Assembly (NCBI RefSeq): GCF_000512585.2
Contig: NC_089242.1
Location: 2,170,001-2,234,000, forward strand
Origin: Kwoniella bestiolae CBS 10118
Lineage: Eukaryota > Basidiomycota > Tremellomycetes > Tremellales > Cryptococcaceae
Reading direction: 5' to 3'
DNA: 64,000 bases
Of this stretch, positions 48,602-59,635 are shown piece by piece (the stretch's first letter is position 1; each line of letters starts with the position of its first letter). Made by a program: the position numbers and the translations under genes. The notes under the pieces were generated by a model that had not been told where the DNA came from, did not search any database, and saw only the letters and a list, made by a program, of their open reading frames with translations.

Positions 48602-50799
48602 ATGGTGGCTATGGACTACGAACCCGATGCTGCAGGACAGGAAAGTTACATATTGTGTGCGGATTGTGGAACGGTGATTAGCAGTGCTAATGGAGCTGGT
48701 TTATGTGAGTGTCTTGTTGCCACTGGTCTGGTCTGGGCTTTCTGTGATGTATCGCGGACTTCGGCAGTGGTAGATGTAGTCCTGGACAGCGTCCGAGTAT
48801 TTCAGGAAGGATTGAGGAGAGCTGTTTTGCTAACTTGTACTTTTCCTAACATAGGTGTCGGTTGTCTCAGAAACACCGTCGATATAACAGAAGGTATACC
48901 CAAAGAAGCCACCTTGAACTTCTGTAGAGGATGTGAGAGGTTCTTATCACCACCACAAACATGGGTGACTGCTCAGCCCGAGTCGAGGGAACTGCTCGGT
49001 AAGCTATCCGCCATATCACTATCTCTATCGGTGAAGCCGGCTTTACCTTACTGATTTGGCATCATCTCTAGCTATCTGTCTAAAGAAAATCGCCCGACCA
49101 TTGATGAAAGTCCGTCTAATCGATGCCTCGTTCATATGGACCGAACCTCACTCTCGACGGATCAAGATCAAAGTGACCATCCAAAAGGAAGTACTGGCCA
49201 ACACGGTCTTGCAGCAGACTTTTGAGTTGTTATTGGTCGTTCACACGGGTCAATGTCCTCAATGTACTAGATTGGCCGCTAAGAACACCTGGAAAGCTAG
49301 TGTACAGGTCAGACAGAAGGTTACGCATAAGAGGACGTTCTTGTGGCTGGAGCAGTTGATTCTGAAACACAATGCTCATAAGTAAGTCAGATTTCCCATT
49401 TATATCTTCATACACCTACCACGCTTGGAAATGCCGATTTACATTGAATTCGCGATGCTGATTTCTGTATTATTGCACTGCAGAGATACAATCAACATCA
49501 ATGAAAAGCGAGACGGTCTCGATTTCTTCTACGCTGAAAGGAACAATGCTATCAAGATGGTGGAATTTTTAGCTGGTGTAGTACCTGTTAGGTGAGCTAA
49601 TAGTTATCCATGGCCTGAACGACAGTTGCTGACCGAAATTTGTCAACTTTACAGGACAAAAGCATCTGAACAGCTCATCTCATCCGATACCCACTCCAAC
49701 ACTTCCAACTATAAATTCACCTACTCAGTAGAGATCGTACCGGTCTGTAAGGACGATTTGGTATGTTTACCCAAAAATCAAGCTAAAGCGTGGGGTAACA
49801 TCTCGTGAGTCATATCCACTCAATTTCCGAATAGATCACAACTTGTATGTATCTGAGCTAATCTCTATTTTGCCTCTTAGTCCCCTGACCATCTGCTCCC
49901 GAGTCGGTAACACCGTCCACCTCCTTGATCCCATGACACTCCAACAGACCGACGTCACAGCTCCAGTGTACTGGCGACAGCCCTTCGACTCCCTCGCAAC
50001 CGTCACCGATCTAGTAGAGTTCATCGTCCTCGATGTGGAGCCCTCCGGACCAGTGCGTGGGAAATATGTCTTAGCCGATGCTCAAGTCACTCGATCCTCC
50101 TCATCAGCAAACAACATGGATGACGACGGTATGGGCGATGATGGGATTTATCACACACGAACACATCTAGGTGCAATCCTCCAACCTGGAGATACAGTCT
50201 TAGGATACCACCTGACAAATGCGAATTTCAACAACGATGCATTCGAGTCATTTAACCAAGATCGTATACCCGATGTGATACTGGTTAAGAAGACCTACCC
50301 CAACAGGAGGAAGAAGAGCAAGCCCAGGAACTGGAAATTGCGTTCCATCGCCAAAGAAGCCGAGGACGTCAATGAGAATACAACTACGGTGGGTCGAGGA
50401 GCATTGGGTAGAAAGGGAGGAGTGGACCAGAGGAATGTTGAGAGGGATTATGAGTTGTTCCTTCGAGATTTGGAGGAGGACAAGGAGATGAGAGCAGCTA
50501 TCAACTTGTATAAGGCCGAGCAGCAGGAACAGAACGTGAACGACGAAGATGGGGATGTGGGTATGGGAGACAGTGGCAAGAAATCTGGTTCAGGTATGAA
50601 AGGCGGTAAGAGGCGTACAGGCGCGGCTGCGGGAGCAGGGGCAGGAGGAATGGAGGTGGATGATGAGATGGATGATGGGGAGGGTACGGAGGCGGATGAT
50701 GAGGAGGAAGATGATTTCCCGGAGATTGATATTAACGAATTGCTGGAGCATTTTGAGGAGCTGGACATGGATGCGGAGGGCGGGGAGGAGGTGCAATAG
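48602..50799 (+). CDS. NMD3: 60S ribosomal export adaptor Nmd3
   Basis: ATG is at 48602 (MVAMDYEPDAAGQ). The N-terminal zinc-binding part shows the family's paired Cys-X2-Cys motifs in order: ILCADCG, GLCVGCLRNTVDITEG (the first Cys is completed across the intron 48705-48854), NFCRGCERFL and HTGQCPQCTRLA. Hallmark stretches follow: PLMKVRLIDASFIWTEPHSR, NTWKASVQVRQKV, RTFLWLEQLILKH, KRDGLDFFYAERNNAIKMVE and CLPKNQAKAWGNISPLTIC. A long acidic tail with DEEEDDFPEIDINELLEHFE, an LxxL-type export region, ends the protein at 50799. Nmd3 binds the large ribosomal subunit in the nucleus and recruits Crm1 for export. Introns are short and canonical apart from the first (150 nt). The repetitive Gly/Ala/Asp stretch at about 50620-50700 is low complexity. 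Confidence 0.97.
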
Positions 50800-51163
50800 G
50801 GAGTCATTGCGAGGTGATGGTCAGGTGGTAGATCCGGATATGCTAGGTCGGGTGTCGCTGGCAGCCCTCTATACAATACATGATATATCCAAACATATAT
50901 GTATATATCTTCTAGTAGTCCGCTTTACATGTAACATATCCTGCGACTTGCCATCTCCCATGTTTGGATTACAAGTTTGACACACTTGCTATTAACATAC
51001 ACATAATATACAACGATGCCAATTTTCACGATCCTCCCAATACACTATCAGTAGCAGAATCCGACCAAGGCAAATTACAATATTATTAAATACTCCAAAT
51101 ATCGATTCTTCAGTCTGTATATCTATTCTCCTCAATCTCCTCTCTTTTCCGCTTCTTCCTTTA
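50800..51163. other. NMD3 3' flank
   Basis: 364 bp between the NMD3 stop codon and the transposon. It is AT-rich and consistent with a 3' untranslated region. No gene is seen. Confidence 0.5.
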
Positions 51164-51210
51164 AAGCCCCAACCAGAAAGAAACCGTATGGTGGCGATTT
51201 TACACCATAG
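51164..51210 (+). repeat. left terminal inverted repeat of the MITE
   Basis: 47 bp beginning directly after the TA at 51162-51163. It differs from the other end at only two positions. Confidence 0.92.
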
Positions 51211-51593
51211 GCGGGTGTTTTGCCACCGTCTTTCTGCGGTGTTTCAACAGTGGAATATGCAGTATGAAACTGGTCCCTGGCTTCTCAGACCAGTGTTTTC
51301 ATCACATATGCTTTTGAAGCGTGTAGCTTGCTTGCGGCATGGTAGGATGAACCAGCAAGTTGCTTTTCTTTCAAAATTCAGGCACTTCCCACTGTAGCGG
51401 ATTTGAACTCTATTTTATATATAGGGGATTCTTTTTCGCTCATAGGGATGGTGGTGTAACGGGCTGATGGACTTGCCAGTCAGAGTCTGATTGGGGTACA
51501 CAGCATGCAGAGCGCCTTGACTGTCCGCTCAGTCAAGAAAATCGCCTACCTATACCAGTCCTTGTTTTGCATAAGATAAGTCAAGTCAGGGGG

Positions 51594-51640
51594 CTACGGT
51601 GTGAAATCGCCACCATACGGTTTCTTTCTGGTTGGGGCTT
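51594..51640 (-). repeat. right terminal inverted repeat of the MITE
   Basis: 47 bp, the inverted copy of the left end, followed by TA at 51641-51642. Confidence 0.92.
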
Positions 51641-51728
51641 TATGATTAGGGCCAGCACCAACATCACATCAAGAAGGCTCTGACAAGTCAAGATACAGTA
51701 GAACGTTATCGGCAATAAGACTAATATC

Positions 51729-52396
51729 TTATTCGTCAGCTTCGATTGACCAACTGAAATTGAAACTGAATCGATAATTATTATACAAACCTGATAAGAA
51801 TTGACCGTTCAGATAATCCGTGAATAACTGAACGATTATATGCACATGCTTCCAGTTCCCTGCCATAGGTGCCAGTTTAGTACATTATTATTCATAACCA
51901 TAACCATTCTCATCAATTGTGCAACTCACCAAACCAAATCAACAGACTAACCAGCCCGAACCCGCATTCAAACCATACCTTGTACTTCCAATTCATTTTC
52001 CGCTCCATACCTGATTCCAAATTCTTTTCTATTTCTATCCATTCCTCCCCACCGTCACTGTCACGCATATCGGGAGCCTCCAAGTCTTCATAATCCCTTG
52101 CAGCCACAGGAGAAGAAGGATACTTTAGGTCGTACACCACGTCAAGGGTGTACCATATCGCATTAACCAGTATGATCCGAGTGATCACCTTGAGAGATTC
52201 AGGTAGCTTGGCGATAATGTATATTGGGATATCTATCTCACCCAAATCACATCAAGTCAGTTTGGAACGTTGAACGTGACTATGAGGTAGAGAACGACTT
52301 GCCTGTATTCCTCAGGTGGACTCCTAGGGCGATATAGTTGATAGACAGATTGAGCAACAGCACGAGCTTGAGGCATAGTCGAATCTTATTGTGCAT
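51729..52396 (-). CDS. small membrane protein of unknown function, GC-AG intron
   Basis: Three exons (52303-52396, 51930-52232 and 51729-51859) join in frame to 175 residues; both introns are exactly 70 nt. The first intron has a GC donor (GCAAGT) instead of GT, and the second has a standard GTGAGT. Hydrophobic segments are likely membrane helices: LVLLLNLSINYIALGVHL near the start, ITRIILVNAIWYTLDVVYDL in the middle, and WFECGFGLVSLLIWFG near residue 130. Between them is an acidic loop (DMRDSDGGEEWIEIEKNLES). The last exon reads NWKHVHIIVQLFTDYLNGQF and ends WSIEADE*. An in-frame stop lies just upstream of the chosen ATG. I do not recognise the family. The 3' end is 89 bp from the MITE. Confidence 0.6.
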
Positions 52397-53300
52397 TATC
52401 TATCTCAGGATCTGGTCGGTTTCGTGGTATAATATCGTTGATGAGCAAGGGATGTATAAACAGCTTAATCTTCAGTTCTCATACGAGGAACCAGAGATGA
52501 TTAGTCCTATGTCTTTCCATCTTCAAGATTTGACAGAACTCGACCTCATGACCAAACGGCGTCGCGGTAGATAGGTGAAGGAAGCATAAACAGAGCTCTG
52601 AAACGATCCCTCTCCCAATTCCTTTGTCATCCCCTCACTCAACCTTCCCTCCCACCAAACAAGGAAACATTCCTTTGGATCTGAATTTGATCCTCGTCGA
52701 GATGGGATGCGTGAAATGTGGCCTCAAAGCGTGTGTATGTGTGTGATGGTGTCCCAAATCATGGGCCGTGGGCCGTGGAGCCACGATGATCGACACGGAC
52801 CGTCTGTTTGTCTTTTTGTCTTTCGGAGCTTGTCTCCGTCTCTTCCGCAGATGATTTACCTCCGATCGGGGGTAACTTCACCGAAATCACTATACGATCT
52901 GACAGAGGTGCTTTAAGGACTAAGAAAAACTGATAGGATGCGATGAGCGGTACTCACAAGACGGAGCAAGCGATCTTGAGATGGCACTAATGGTAGTTGA
53001 CATAGCTGATTTTGATAAGACTTCTCATCAGTTTGCAGGTCAGTCTTCAATGTACGCAGTACCAGTACAACGCACAGCTCAAAACAAAAGCAGATCATAC
53101 ATATCGAAGGAATCGTAATTATTCGTAAACATCATTAAACCCATCATTATCAAATCCTTTCCAAAGCAATACCAAGCGCGAAAGCACATAAAGCAACATA
53201 CAAAATTGTAACCTACAGTCCACCAAGACAAGACAGGAAACCAAGAAGTAAGAATTGACACAAATGCGAATCAAAGATAAAGACAAAGAAGCAGAACTCT
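52397..53300. other. intergenic region
   Basis: 900 bp between the small membrane protein gene and the 3' end of the SAM-like tail-anchored gene. Short open frames only. No gene is called. Confidence 0.45.
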
Positions 53301-55668
53301 CTATCGAGATCTCCCAAATAATACCCTAACAACCACAGCGCCCACTCCGAACCCTACCAAAAACAGATAAACAGGTAATTCCCTAACTCTCCTAGGTAAT
53401 CCATCATCTCCCTCATTATCCGCTCCTGAGCCTAGTCCAAGTAAACTCAGCATTGACTTCGTGTCATTCCCAGGGGTCCGCTTCTTCACTGGTCTATCGA
53501 CTTTTTCCAACTTGTCTTCCAACTCTTTGATCCTGCCCATCAACACCTCCATCTGATCTTGCATCTCCGTCTTCTTCTCCTCTTCAGGTCGAGCCACGAT
53601 CATACTGCTCGATCCCTCCGACACCGACCCCGTCTCATCGAAGATACTTTGCACTTGTGACGGTCTAAGCGTAACTCTCCTAGCGGTAGTCCACCTTGAT
53701 CCATCCAATTCCTCCCCCGCGAAATTAACAGAGGCAGGAGATTTCTGTGCCGGGCGGAGATACCCTTCTTCCTCCTCGTCTTCCTCTTCCTCGGTATTGA
53801 CTTCGGCTAAATTCAGGTTCCTGACTGAAGGATACTTGGGACCAGAGGACGATCTTCTGCGTAAGGCTGCGTAGGGGTTTGAGTGGTTCGAGATATTTTT
53901 CATATGTGGTGATGCACCTTCTCCACTACCACTGGGTAGCTGCGAGCTGGATAGTCTTGATGGCGTGGAATCAGGCGAGGGAGTCATTATTCCCAGACCA
54001 GCGTTGGACGCGTGTGATGCTCGTTCAGGGGTGGGTGTTACGGAGAAAGTACCTTCGTCCCTCCTGCGTTCTGGTGTGAGACATTCGACCAACGTAGGAA
54101 GAGCTTGTATGGTGATACGATGGTTATCGGGGAAAGACGAGGTGTAAGGTGGAGGGGGTGTAAGACCTTCAGCAAGGTTGAGCTGAGAGGACGGAGGGGG
54201 AGCTTTGATAGTAACACCAGCTTGATCTTCGTCTTCTTCCTCCTCCTCCACTTCAGATTTTGCAGAAGACGTGTATCCCTCCTGCTCACTTATACTTCCC
54301 ATCGAAGATACGTCCGATACCTTCCTACCCCTTCTTCGTTCTATATCCAACTTATCTTCCCAAGCTCTCCACCTCTCACTGACGCTCTCACCAGTTAATT
54401 GAGCTTTCAATTTCCCTACTACCTCCTCTTCGTCGCTTGCGCCGCTGTCCGAGACGGACGAAGTTGAACTTTTCGCGTCAAATGCATTGGCCATTCTCTT
54501 GACTCCTGTGATTCCATCTTCTACAGTGTCTTCTTCGTCTTCGTTCTCTTCCATCAGGATTGATCCCTTGCCAAAGGAGTCGTCAGGGTTGGATGGGACG
54601 GACTCGATCCTACCAGAGAGGGAATGACGGCGCAGACGACGAGCGATAGTTTGCAGAAGAGGGAGGAAAGGCGGTGGGCGGGTGGTATTTCTAAGAGGGA
54701 CATCATCAGATGCAAATCAGCATGTCATTTATTGTATATACGTTCTAACTGGGACACATGTGGGAGGACCTATACACGAAGGTAAAAGAATCATACACTC
54801 ACCCCCATCCGTCCGAACTGCCTTTCAAAAAGTCCCGCCCAGATACCCTCTGTCTCAACACCCAAGATTTGATATCTTCCACCAACGGAGCAGGAAGCAC
54901 ATGACCCGTGCCTTCTGGACCACCCGTTCGAAGTGTGTACCCAAGGTATTGAGCTAGTTCGGATGCTGCGGACGAAGAACAGATCAGATCAGTTTATGCC
55001 ATTCGTAAAATCGACGAGATCATATCGTATATATAGAGCATGAAATCATTGACTTACGTGTCCATGATTTGGGATTCATCTGCTCACCAGTCGACCAACC
55101 ATCAGCTTCTCTACCCTCCCCATCAACATCGTGTGGCTTAAAACCAACTCACAGGCAAATCAATCTCCCTACTCTCCATCTTCTTCTGCCCACCATTATT
55201 CAGAAACTCAGGTAAGGTCCCGCTCCTCCTCACCCCTGGCCTAACCTTCGTACGCGGACTTTCCATCGACTTCCTCCTATCCTCTTTCTCCTTGTCTTTC
55301 TCTGCACCCTCAAGGATATAGTTCAGAGAAGACATCGACCGACTCGATCGATGATGCGAAGGTGAGCTGGGCGGTTGAGCGGGTGAAGAGTTCGTTCGAG
55401 TGAGAAGGGATGATGCGGAGGAGTGAATGAGGTAGGGATGATAGTTCTTCGATGAGGGTGTTGAGGGCTTGGTAGGTGATGTGAGGGATGATTGGGAGGT
55501 GGATTTGGTAAGTGTCGGTTGAGATGAGGAGGAGGAGATGCCCTTGGGAGTGGAGGAGGAGGAAGGTGCGATGGATGCTGGGGACATGATTGGTGAGGGG
55601 AGGGATGAGAGGGATTGGTACGGTGTTGAGGGGAGGGAGGGGAAGGAGTTTGAGCTGGTTAGAGGCAT
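53301..55668 (-). CDS. SAM-like domain, tail-anchored membrane protein, unknown function
   Basis: Exons 55153-55668, 55058-55079, 54803-54965 and 53301-54690 give 696 residues in frame. Exon 2 is a 22-nt micro-exon. The first 172 residues are Ser/Pro-rich (MPLTSSNSFPSLPSTPYQ) and include basic and phosphorylatable stretches. A compact domain spans about residues 173-240: WTPSELAQYLGYTLRTGG, PLVEDIKSWVLRQRVSGRDF and LQTIARRLRRHSLSG. The Trp-start, the internal Leu pattern and the G-x-x-F element resemble a SAM domain; this is inference. A long acidic Ser-rich region and a short coiled coil (QDQMEVLMGRIKELEDKLEK) follow. The protein ends in a single hydrophobic helix, YLFLVGFGVGAVVVRVLFG, then RSR*, a classic tail anchor (ER or outer mitochondrial membrane). 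No orthologue is recognised. Confidence 0.75.
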
Positions 55669-56490
55669 GTCAGCGAGGGTTCAAGTGGATACTATTGAGT
55701 GGAAAGGGAGAGGGAAAAGGAAAGAAGAGGGGAATAGGATAGGATGTCTTGATTCGACTCACCTTATATTCTATATTATTCTTCACAAGGGACTATCGAG
55801 TGAGATGTTAGATATGCCATGAGTCTTTCCGAGATGATCGATCAGAGATGGCTAGATGGATGATCTGAATATGGATATGATAGGGGTCAGTGAGATGGTT
55901 CATATTCATGTTCCACAAGTGAAGAATGAAAGGGATGCAAAGATGAGACGAAACACAGAGTTCTCACTTGCCACTCACACTAGGTTGGATGGGATATGGG
56001 GTGGATTAAACTGGATTGTTTGCTTGTATGGTCCGTGCTCGATGGACTGATTGATGTGATGGTACCTGTATTCTACAGTTTAGTGATCCCACAGCTATTG
56101 ATCAACGTAATTTCAATAGATGCTCTGTATTGAGTATCCTATGTATGATTGTCAATTGTCAATGGTTGTAGACGTATGAATATGCTATGTCACTACGAGT
56201 ACTACCAGAGCATCGATGTTGTTGATTTACCGCGCGACTGTCTTTGTCTTTCTCCAAGTCAGGGTTTTGTTTGGTCTTAGCGTTAGTCATACCATGTGTT
56301 TGTTTTTGCCACCCTTACTTGAACGGAGATATGTGGCACTTTTGCGTTATCATACAATTCGGAGTCTAGTATGTATACACGAATGATGCATTCTACAATC
56401 TATAGTCTACAAAGTATCTACACAGGGGTCACATACGCACGCCAAATAAACCATATCTCAACTAAATCATTGCATTGGAATCGCAACGGC
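55669..56490. other. intergenic region
   Basis: 820 bp between the start of the tail-anchored gene and the 3' end of the PPPDE-thioredoxin-PUL gene. Short open frames only. No gene is called. Confidence 0.45.
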
Positions 56491-58767
56491 TCAACACAAC
56501 TTCCCGGCAATCTCCTCTCCCAACTTCTTAACCTCCTTCTTCTTCCACCCCCTGCTCTTCGAGTAAATCATATCTTTCGCACCCAACACCTCCAACAGGT
56601 CCTTGGTATCGCTCTCATACCTAGGCGAAAGGTAGATGATCATAGCTAGAGCAGCTAGTAGTCGATGGGCTAAGTGAACAAGCGATGATCAGCATACCTT
56701 CCAATTCAGATCAGACCAAGGCCAAAGGCAAATGACAATGCCAAGACCAGAGATAACGATCCGCTATTCGAACACGGTCGACTGGGATACAAACACAAGT
56801 AAACAAGAAGTAACTCACAGACATCCTCATCCCCCTCCCTCCCCACCGCCTCAACCAACGCACTAACCACCTCCACCTCCCAATCGACATCCAAAAGCTC
56901 ATCCCCCTTATTCCTCTGCCTCCACGCCCCAGCATTTACAGCAATCCCCGCTGCAGAAGATCGTACGCTCTGATCGGGATGTAAGAGCGATTCCACCAAT
57001 ATACTAACCACCTTCTCCTGAATCTCCGTATGACCCTGAGGAGAAAGGATGAGATTATCCAGTTCGTTCGACGCTAGAAGGTTGGTAATTAACCTTAGGA
57101 CAGTGAGGAGGAATGGCTTGGGTGTATCTTTCGGTCCGAGCGATGCGAGGGTCTGGACTGTTAATTCTAGTATACTGCTTATGGGGTCTGAGGTGGAAGA
57201 AGCTGTTGAAGAGGAAGGTCGTAATTTCATTGCCAATAATGATGAGATCTTGGGTTTTAACAATCCCACTCTCCAGAGATCAATCACGGGGAACGTCTCT
57301 TCAGCCTTCAAAGTTCCCAATATCCCTTCGGTAGACTTGATCCAACCTTCCACCAGTTCTTGTAAATCCCTACCATCAACACTCGCACCTTCTAAGAGGG
57401 GTATAACCTTCTCCCTCAAAAAATACAGATCATCTTCCCGTCCCTTCCCACCTAGGAATCCTTCTAATTTCCCCAACAGAGCAGGGTAGTTGGGGGTATT
57501 ACTCGCGATTATAGGATTGGAAGGCAACCCCTCGATGGAAGGTAAGAACATCTTCCTATGTACATGACTGGGAAAACATTCTTCCAAAAACCCTTCCACC
57601 CTCCCCTCCAACTCTCGCTTACTTGCTCCCTTCATTTCTTCTTTCTTTTTACCATTTCGGAAAAACATGAACGTCGGAGTAGCATGTACACCGTACTCCT
57701 GAGCCAAACTTCTACCTTCCCCAATGGACAATTCAACTTCCACAAACCTCGCTCCCTTCACACCATAGGTGGAGGAATGGACGGACGAGATAGTTTCGTA
57801 TATAGGTTTGATCGCTCGACACGGCGGGCAGGTGGGGGTATTGGTGAAATTTACGATGACTGCGGGGTGTTGTTTGAGGATGGAATGGAAGTGCGTCACA
57901 CTGCTTACGAGGGTCAGAGGGGAGGTCTCGGGATTAGGCGGTGTGGAAGAGGAACCATTAGCTGTTTGTTGGGACGCTCGAGCAGCGACGGATTGGAGGA
58001 GGGCCGATGCCAGTGCTGGAGTTGAGGTGCCCGATGCTGAGGGTGTAGATTGAGGTTGATTTTGAGGGGTGACGCCCGGTTGAGAGGGTGAGGGACCGGG
58101 AATAGGTCGTTCGGAGGGTGCTGTTTGTCTAAACATTGCGTCTATCTGGGGTCGCATAGCTTGGCCGAAGGGGGTCGAGAGGAATTCGGCGGGGAGGCCT
58201 GGTGGTACAGAATGATTAGCTTGATCAGGCAAGACCGAAGAACCAAAAGTGCCAAAAGTGATGTATTTGAGTGCGAGGTAGTAGATATAGAATAGTATAG
58301 GGATTAGCTTACCACTAATCCACTTTGGAATCTCCTGTCCAGTCAGAAACCCCACCACATCCGCCGTAAAGTGATTACAGTTAAACTCTATCAAATGGTA
58401 TTTACTCGGAGTATACATCTCCCCGAGACTCTGGATATACTCGTTAAACGTATCTTCGTCGATGTGCGTTTCCCCCACATCTATAATATGCAGTGGTGGT
58501 CCATGGTGTGTCGAACCTGGATGGGAGGTTAGGATACCTTGGCCGTAGAATATCTCGCGGTTCCATGCTACCACTGATGTGTGCCTATTCAGCATCAACG
58601 ATTAACTACACAGACTTCTTCTATTTGCTATACTTGACAGTAGGTATGTAGAACGAAGCGGAGTTGACTCACCATATCCCATCTATCTGCTTGCCTGTCA
58701 ACATCAGGGACATCTGCTTGGCCAGACCACGGGAGAGGTCGTACACGTAGAGTTGGACTTTAGACAT
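56491..58767 (-). CDS. PPPDE (DeSI-like) peptidase - thioredoxin - PUL fusion
   Basis: The start Met at 58767 gives MSKVQLYVYDLSRGLAKQMS, the N-terminal strand of the PPPDE fold. The catalytic His lies in HTSVVAWNREIFYGQG, completed across the first intron. The catalytic Cys is in YHLIEFNCNHFTADVVGFL, followed by IPKWISG. After a disordered linker comes a thioredoxin domain: VIVNFTNTPTCPPCRAIKP with a CPPC active site, FVEVELSIGEGRSLAQEYGV and ATPTFMFFRNGKK. The C-terminal third is a PUL (armadillo-like) domain: LLKPKISSLLAMKL, SVRSSAAGIAVNAGAW, LLAALAMIIYLSPRY and DMIYSKSRGWKKKE, ending AGKLC* at 56491. PPPDE/DeSI enzymes remove SUMO or ubiquitin-like tags. PUL domains bind the Cdc48/p97 ATPase. 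The combination suggests a Cdc48-linked deconjugating enzyme with redox control (inference). The same architecture is known in fungi. Confidence 0.92.
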
Positions 58768-59254
58768 GGCGTTGTGAGTAGCCCAAGGTGCTGTGGAAGG
58801 GGAGGGTGATAAGATGAAGAGAACAATGGGATACTACCTCAGTCTAAGTCTGTTGATGTCAAGATAACTACAGAGCTGCTCTGACACTGTCGTGTCGTTT
58901 ATAGTAATACAGTCTGCACGATGCTGATCTTTTGTCAACATCTTTGTTCAACGCTTACGACCGAATATCAAGGCACCATATCACCAGCAGTGGCAAATTG
59001 TGCCATGTGGTTCTCACATGTTAGACCTCTACAAGCAGATCGAAATGACCAAATCATCGTGACTAACTTTCTCTCGGTGCATCTTCTCGGTTCACGCTTA
59101 TGCATCCATTATACGCTTGTATGAGTTCCTGGTACATCCTCGGCCAACGATCAGATGGATTAGATCTTTGAGGGATTTCGGTATTTCCCTACTTCGTGAA
59201 CATACAAGCCCTACTTCGTGAACATACAAGCTCATACAAGCTTGATAAGCACTC
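58768..59254. other. intergenic region
   Basis: About 490 bp upstream of both the PPPDE fusion gene and the epimerase remnant. It contains a two-copy 22-bp direct repeat at 59187-59230. No gene is seen. Confidence 0.5.
59187..59230 (+). repeat. two perfect tandem copies of a 22-bp unit
   Basis: The unit CCCTACTTCGTGAACATACAAG occurs at 59187-59208 and again at 59209-59230. A partial echo (CATACAAGC) follows at about 59232-59241. It lies directly before the truncated epimerase frame and may mark a rearrangement point. Confidence 0.9.
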
Positions 59255-59635
59255 TTGGGTTATAGCTTGCCCAAAGTGGAGGATGGAAAGTACGAGTACT
59301 CAAATGGCACGATGGATAATAGCTGTGTTGTGTCCGACCTCGCTAATTTATATAAGCTAATCTACGCCCAAGCTACCCTTCAATTCCTCCTCATAAGCCA
59401 CGGAAAAGAAGGCTTCTACCTAGGCATATTAGGCGAATTCGACTTCCACGATGCCACCCTCGCGATCGGTCGACCAATGATCCAACATCACCTCGGTACT
59501 GGTACCAGTGACAGCGAACCGACTACATTTGCTCACGAGAAGATGAACAGGTATTATGGTGGATCATACGCTATGGGTACTAATTCCCGGGGAGTAAGTA
59601 AGCGAGCGAAATCTATCGGATGGGTACCTAAATAA
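59255..59635 (+). pseudogene. C-terminal remnant of an NAD(P)-dependent epimerase/dehydratase
   Basis: The open frame of about 125 codons begins without a true ATG (TTG at 59255) and ends IGWVPK*. It matches the C-terminal half of extended short-chain dehydrogenases of the NmrA/epimerase type: NGTMDNSCVVSDLANLYKLI corresponds to the usual VHVDDLA strand-helix, EGFYLGILGEFDFHDATLAI to the substrate-domain helix, and SYAMGTNSRGVSKRAKSIGW to the signature ending in LGW-P-K. The N-terminal Rossmann fold (GxxGxxG, YxxxK) is absent and I cannot find it upstream. It is most likely a truncated, non-functional copy. The functional assignment follows established family patterns. A short internal promoter could still make it a small protein. 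Confidence 0.7.

Larger units (their letters stand above)
51164..51640. mobile_element. miniature inverted-repeat transposon (MITE), 477 bp, at a TA site
   Basis: The first 47 bp (51164-51210) and the reverse complement of the last 47 bp (51594-51640) agree at 45 positions. The repeats start AAGCCCCAACCAGAAAG. The element is flanked on both sides by TA (51162-51163 and 51641-51642), the duplication expected of Tc1/mariner-type elements. The interior has no credible coding capacity: a 69-codon open frame at 51188-51397 lies partly in the repeat and has no transposase motif. It is therefore a non-autonomous element that would need a transposase supplied elsewhere. The near-identity of the two ends suggests recent insertion. 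Confidence 0.9.

Noticed and set aside
51188..51397. 69-codon frame inside the MITE as a possible transposase remnant
   Set aside because: It starts inside the terminal repeat and shows no DDE/D-type motif.
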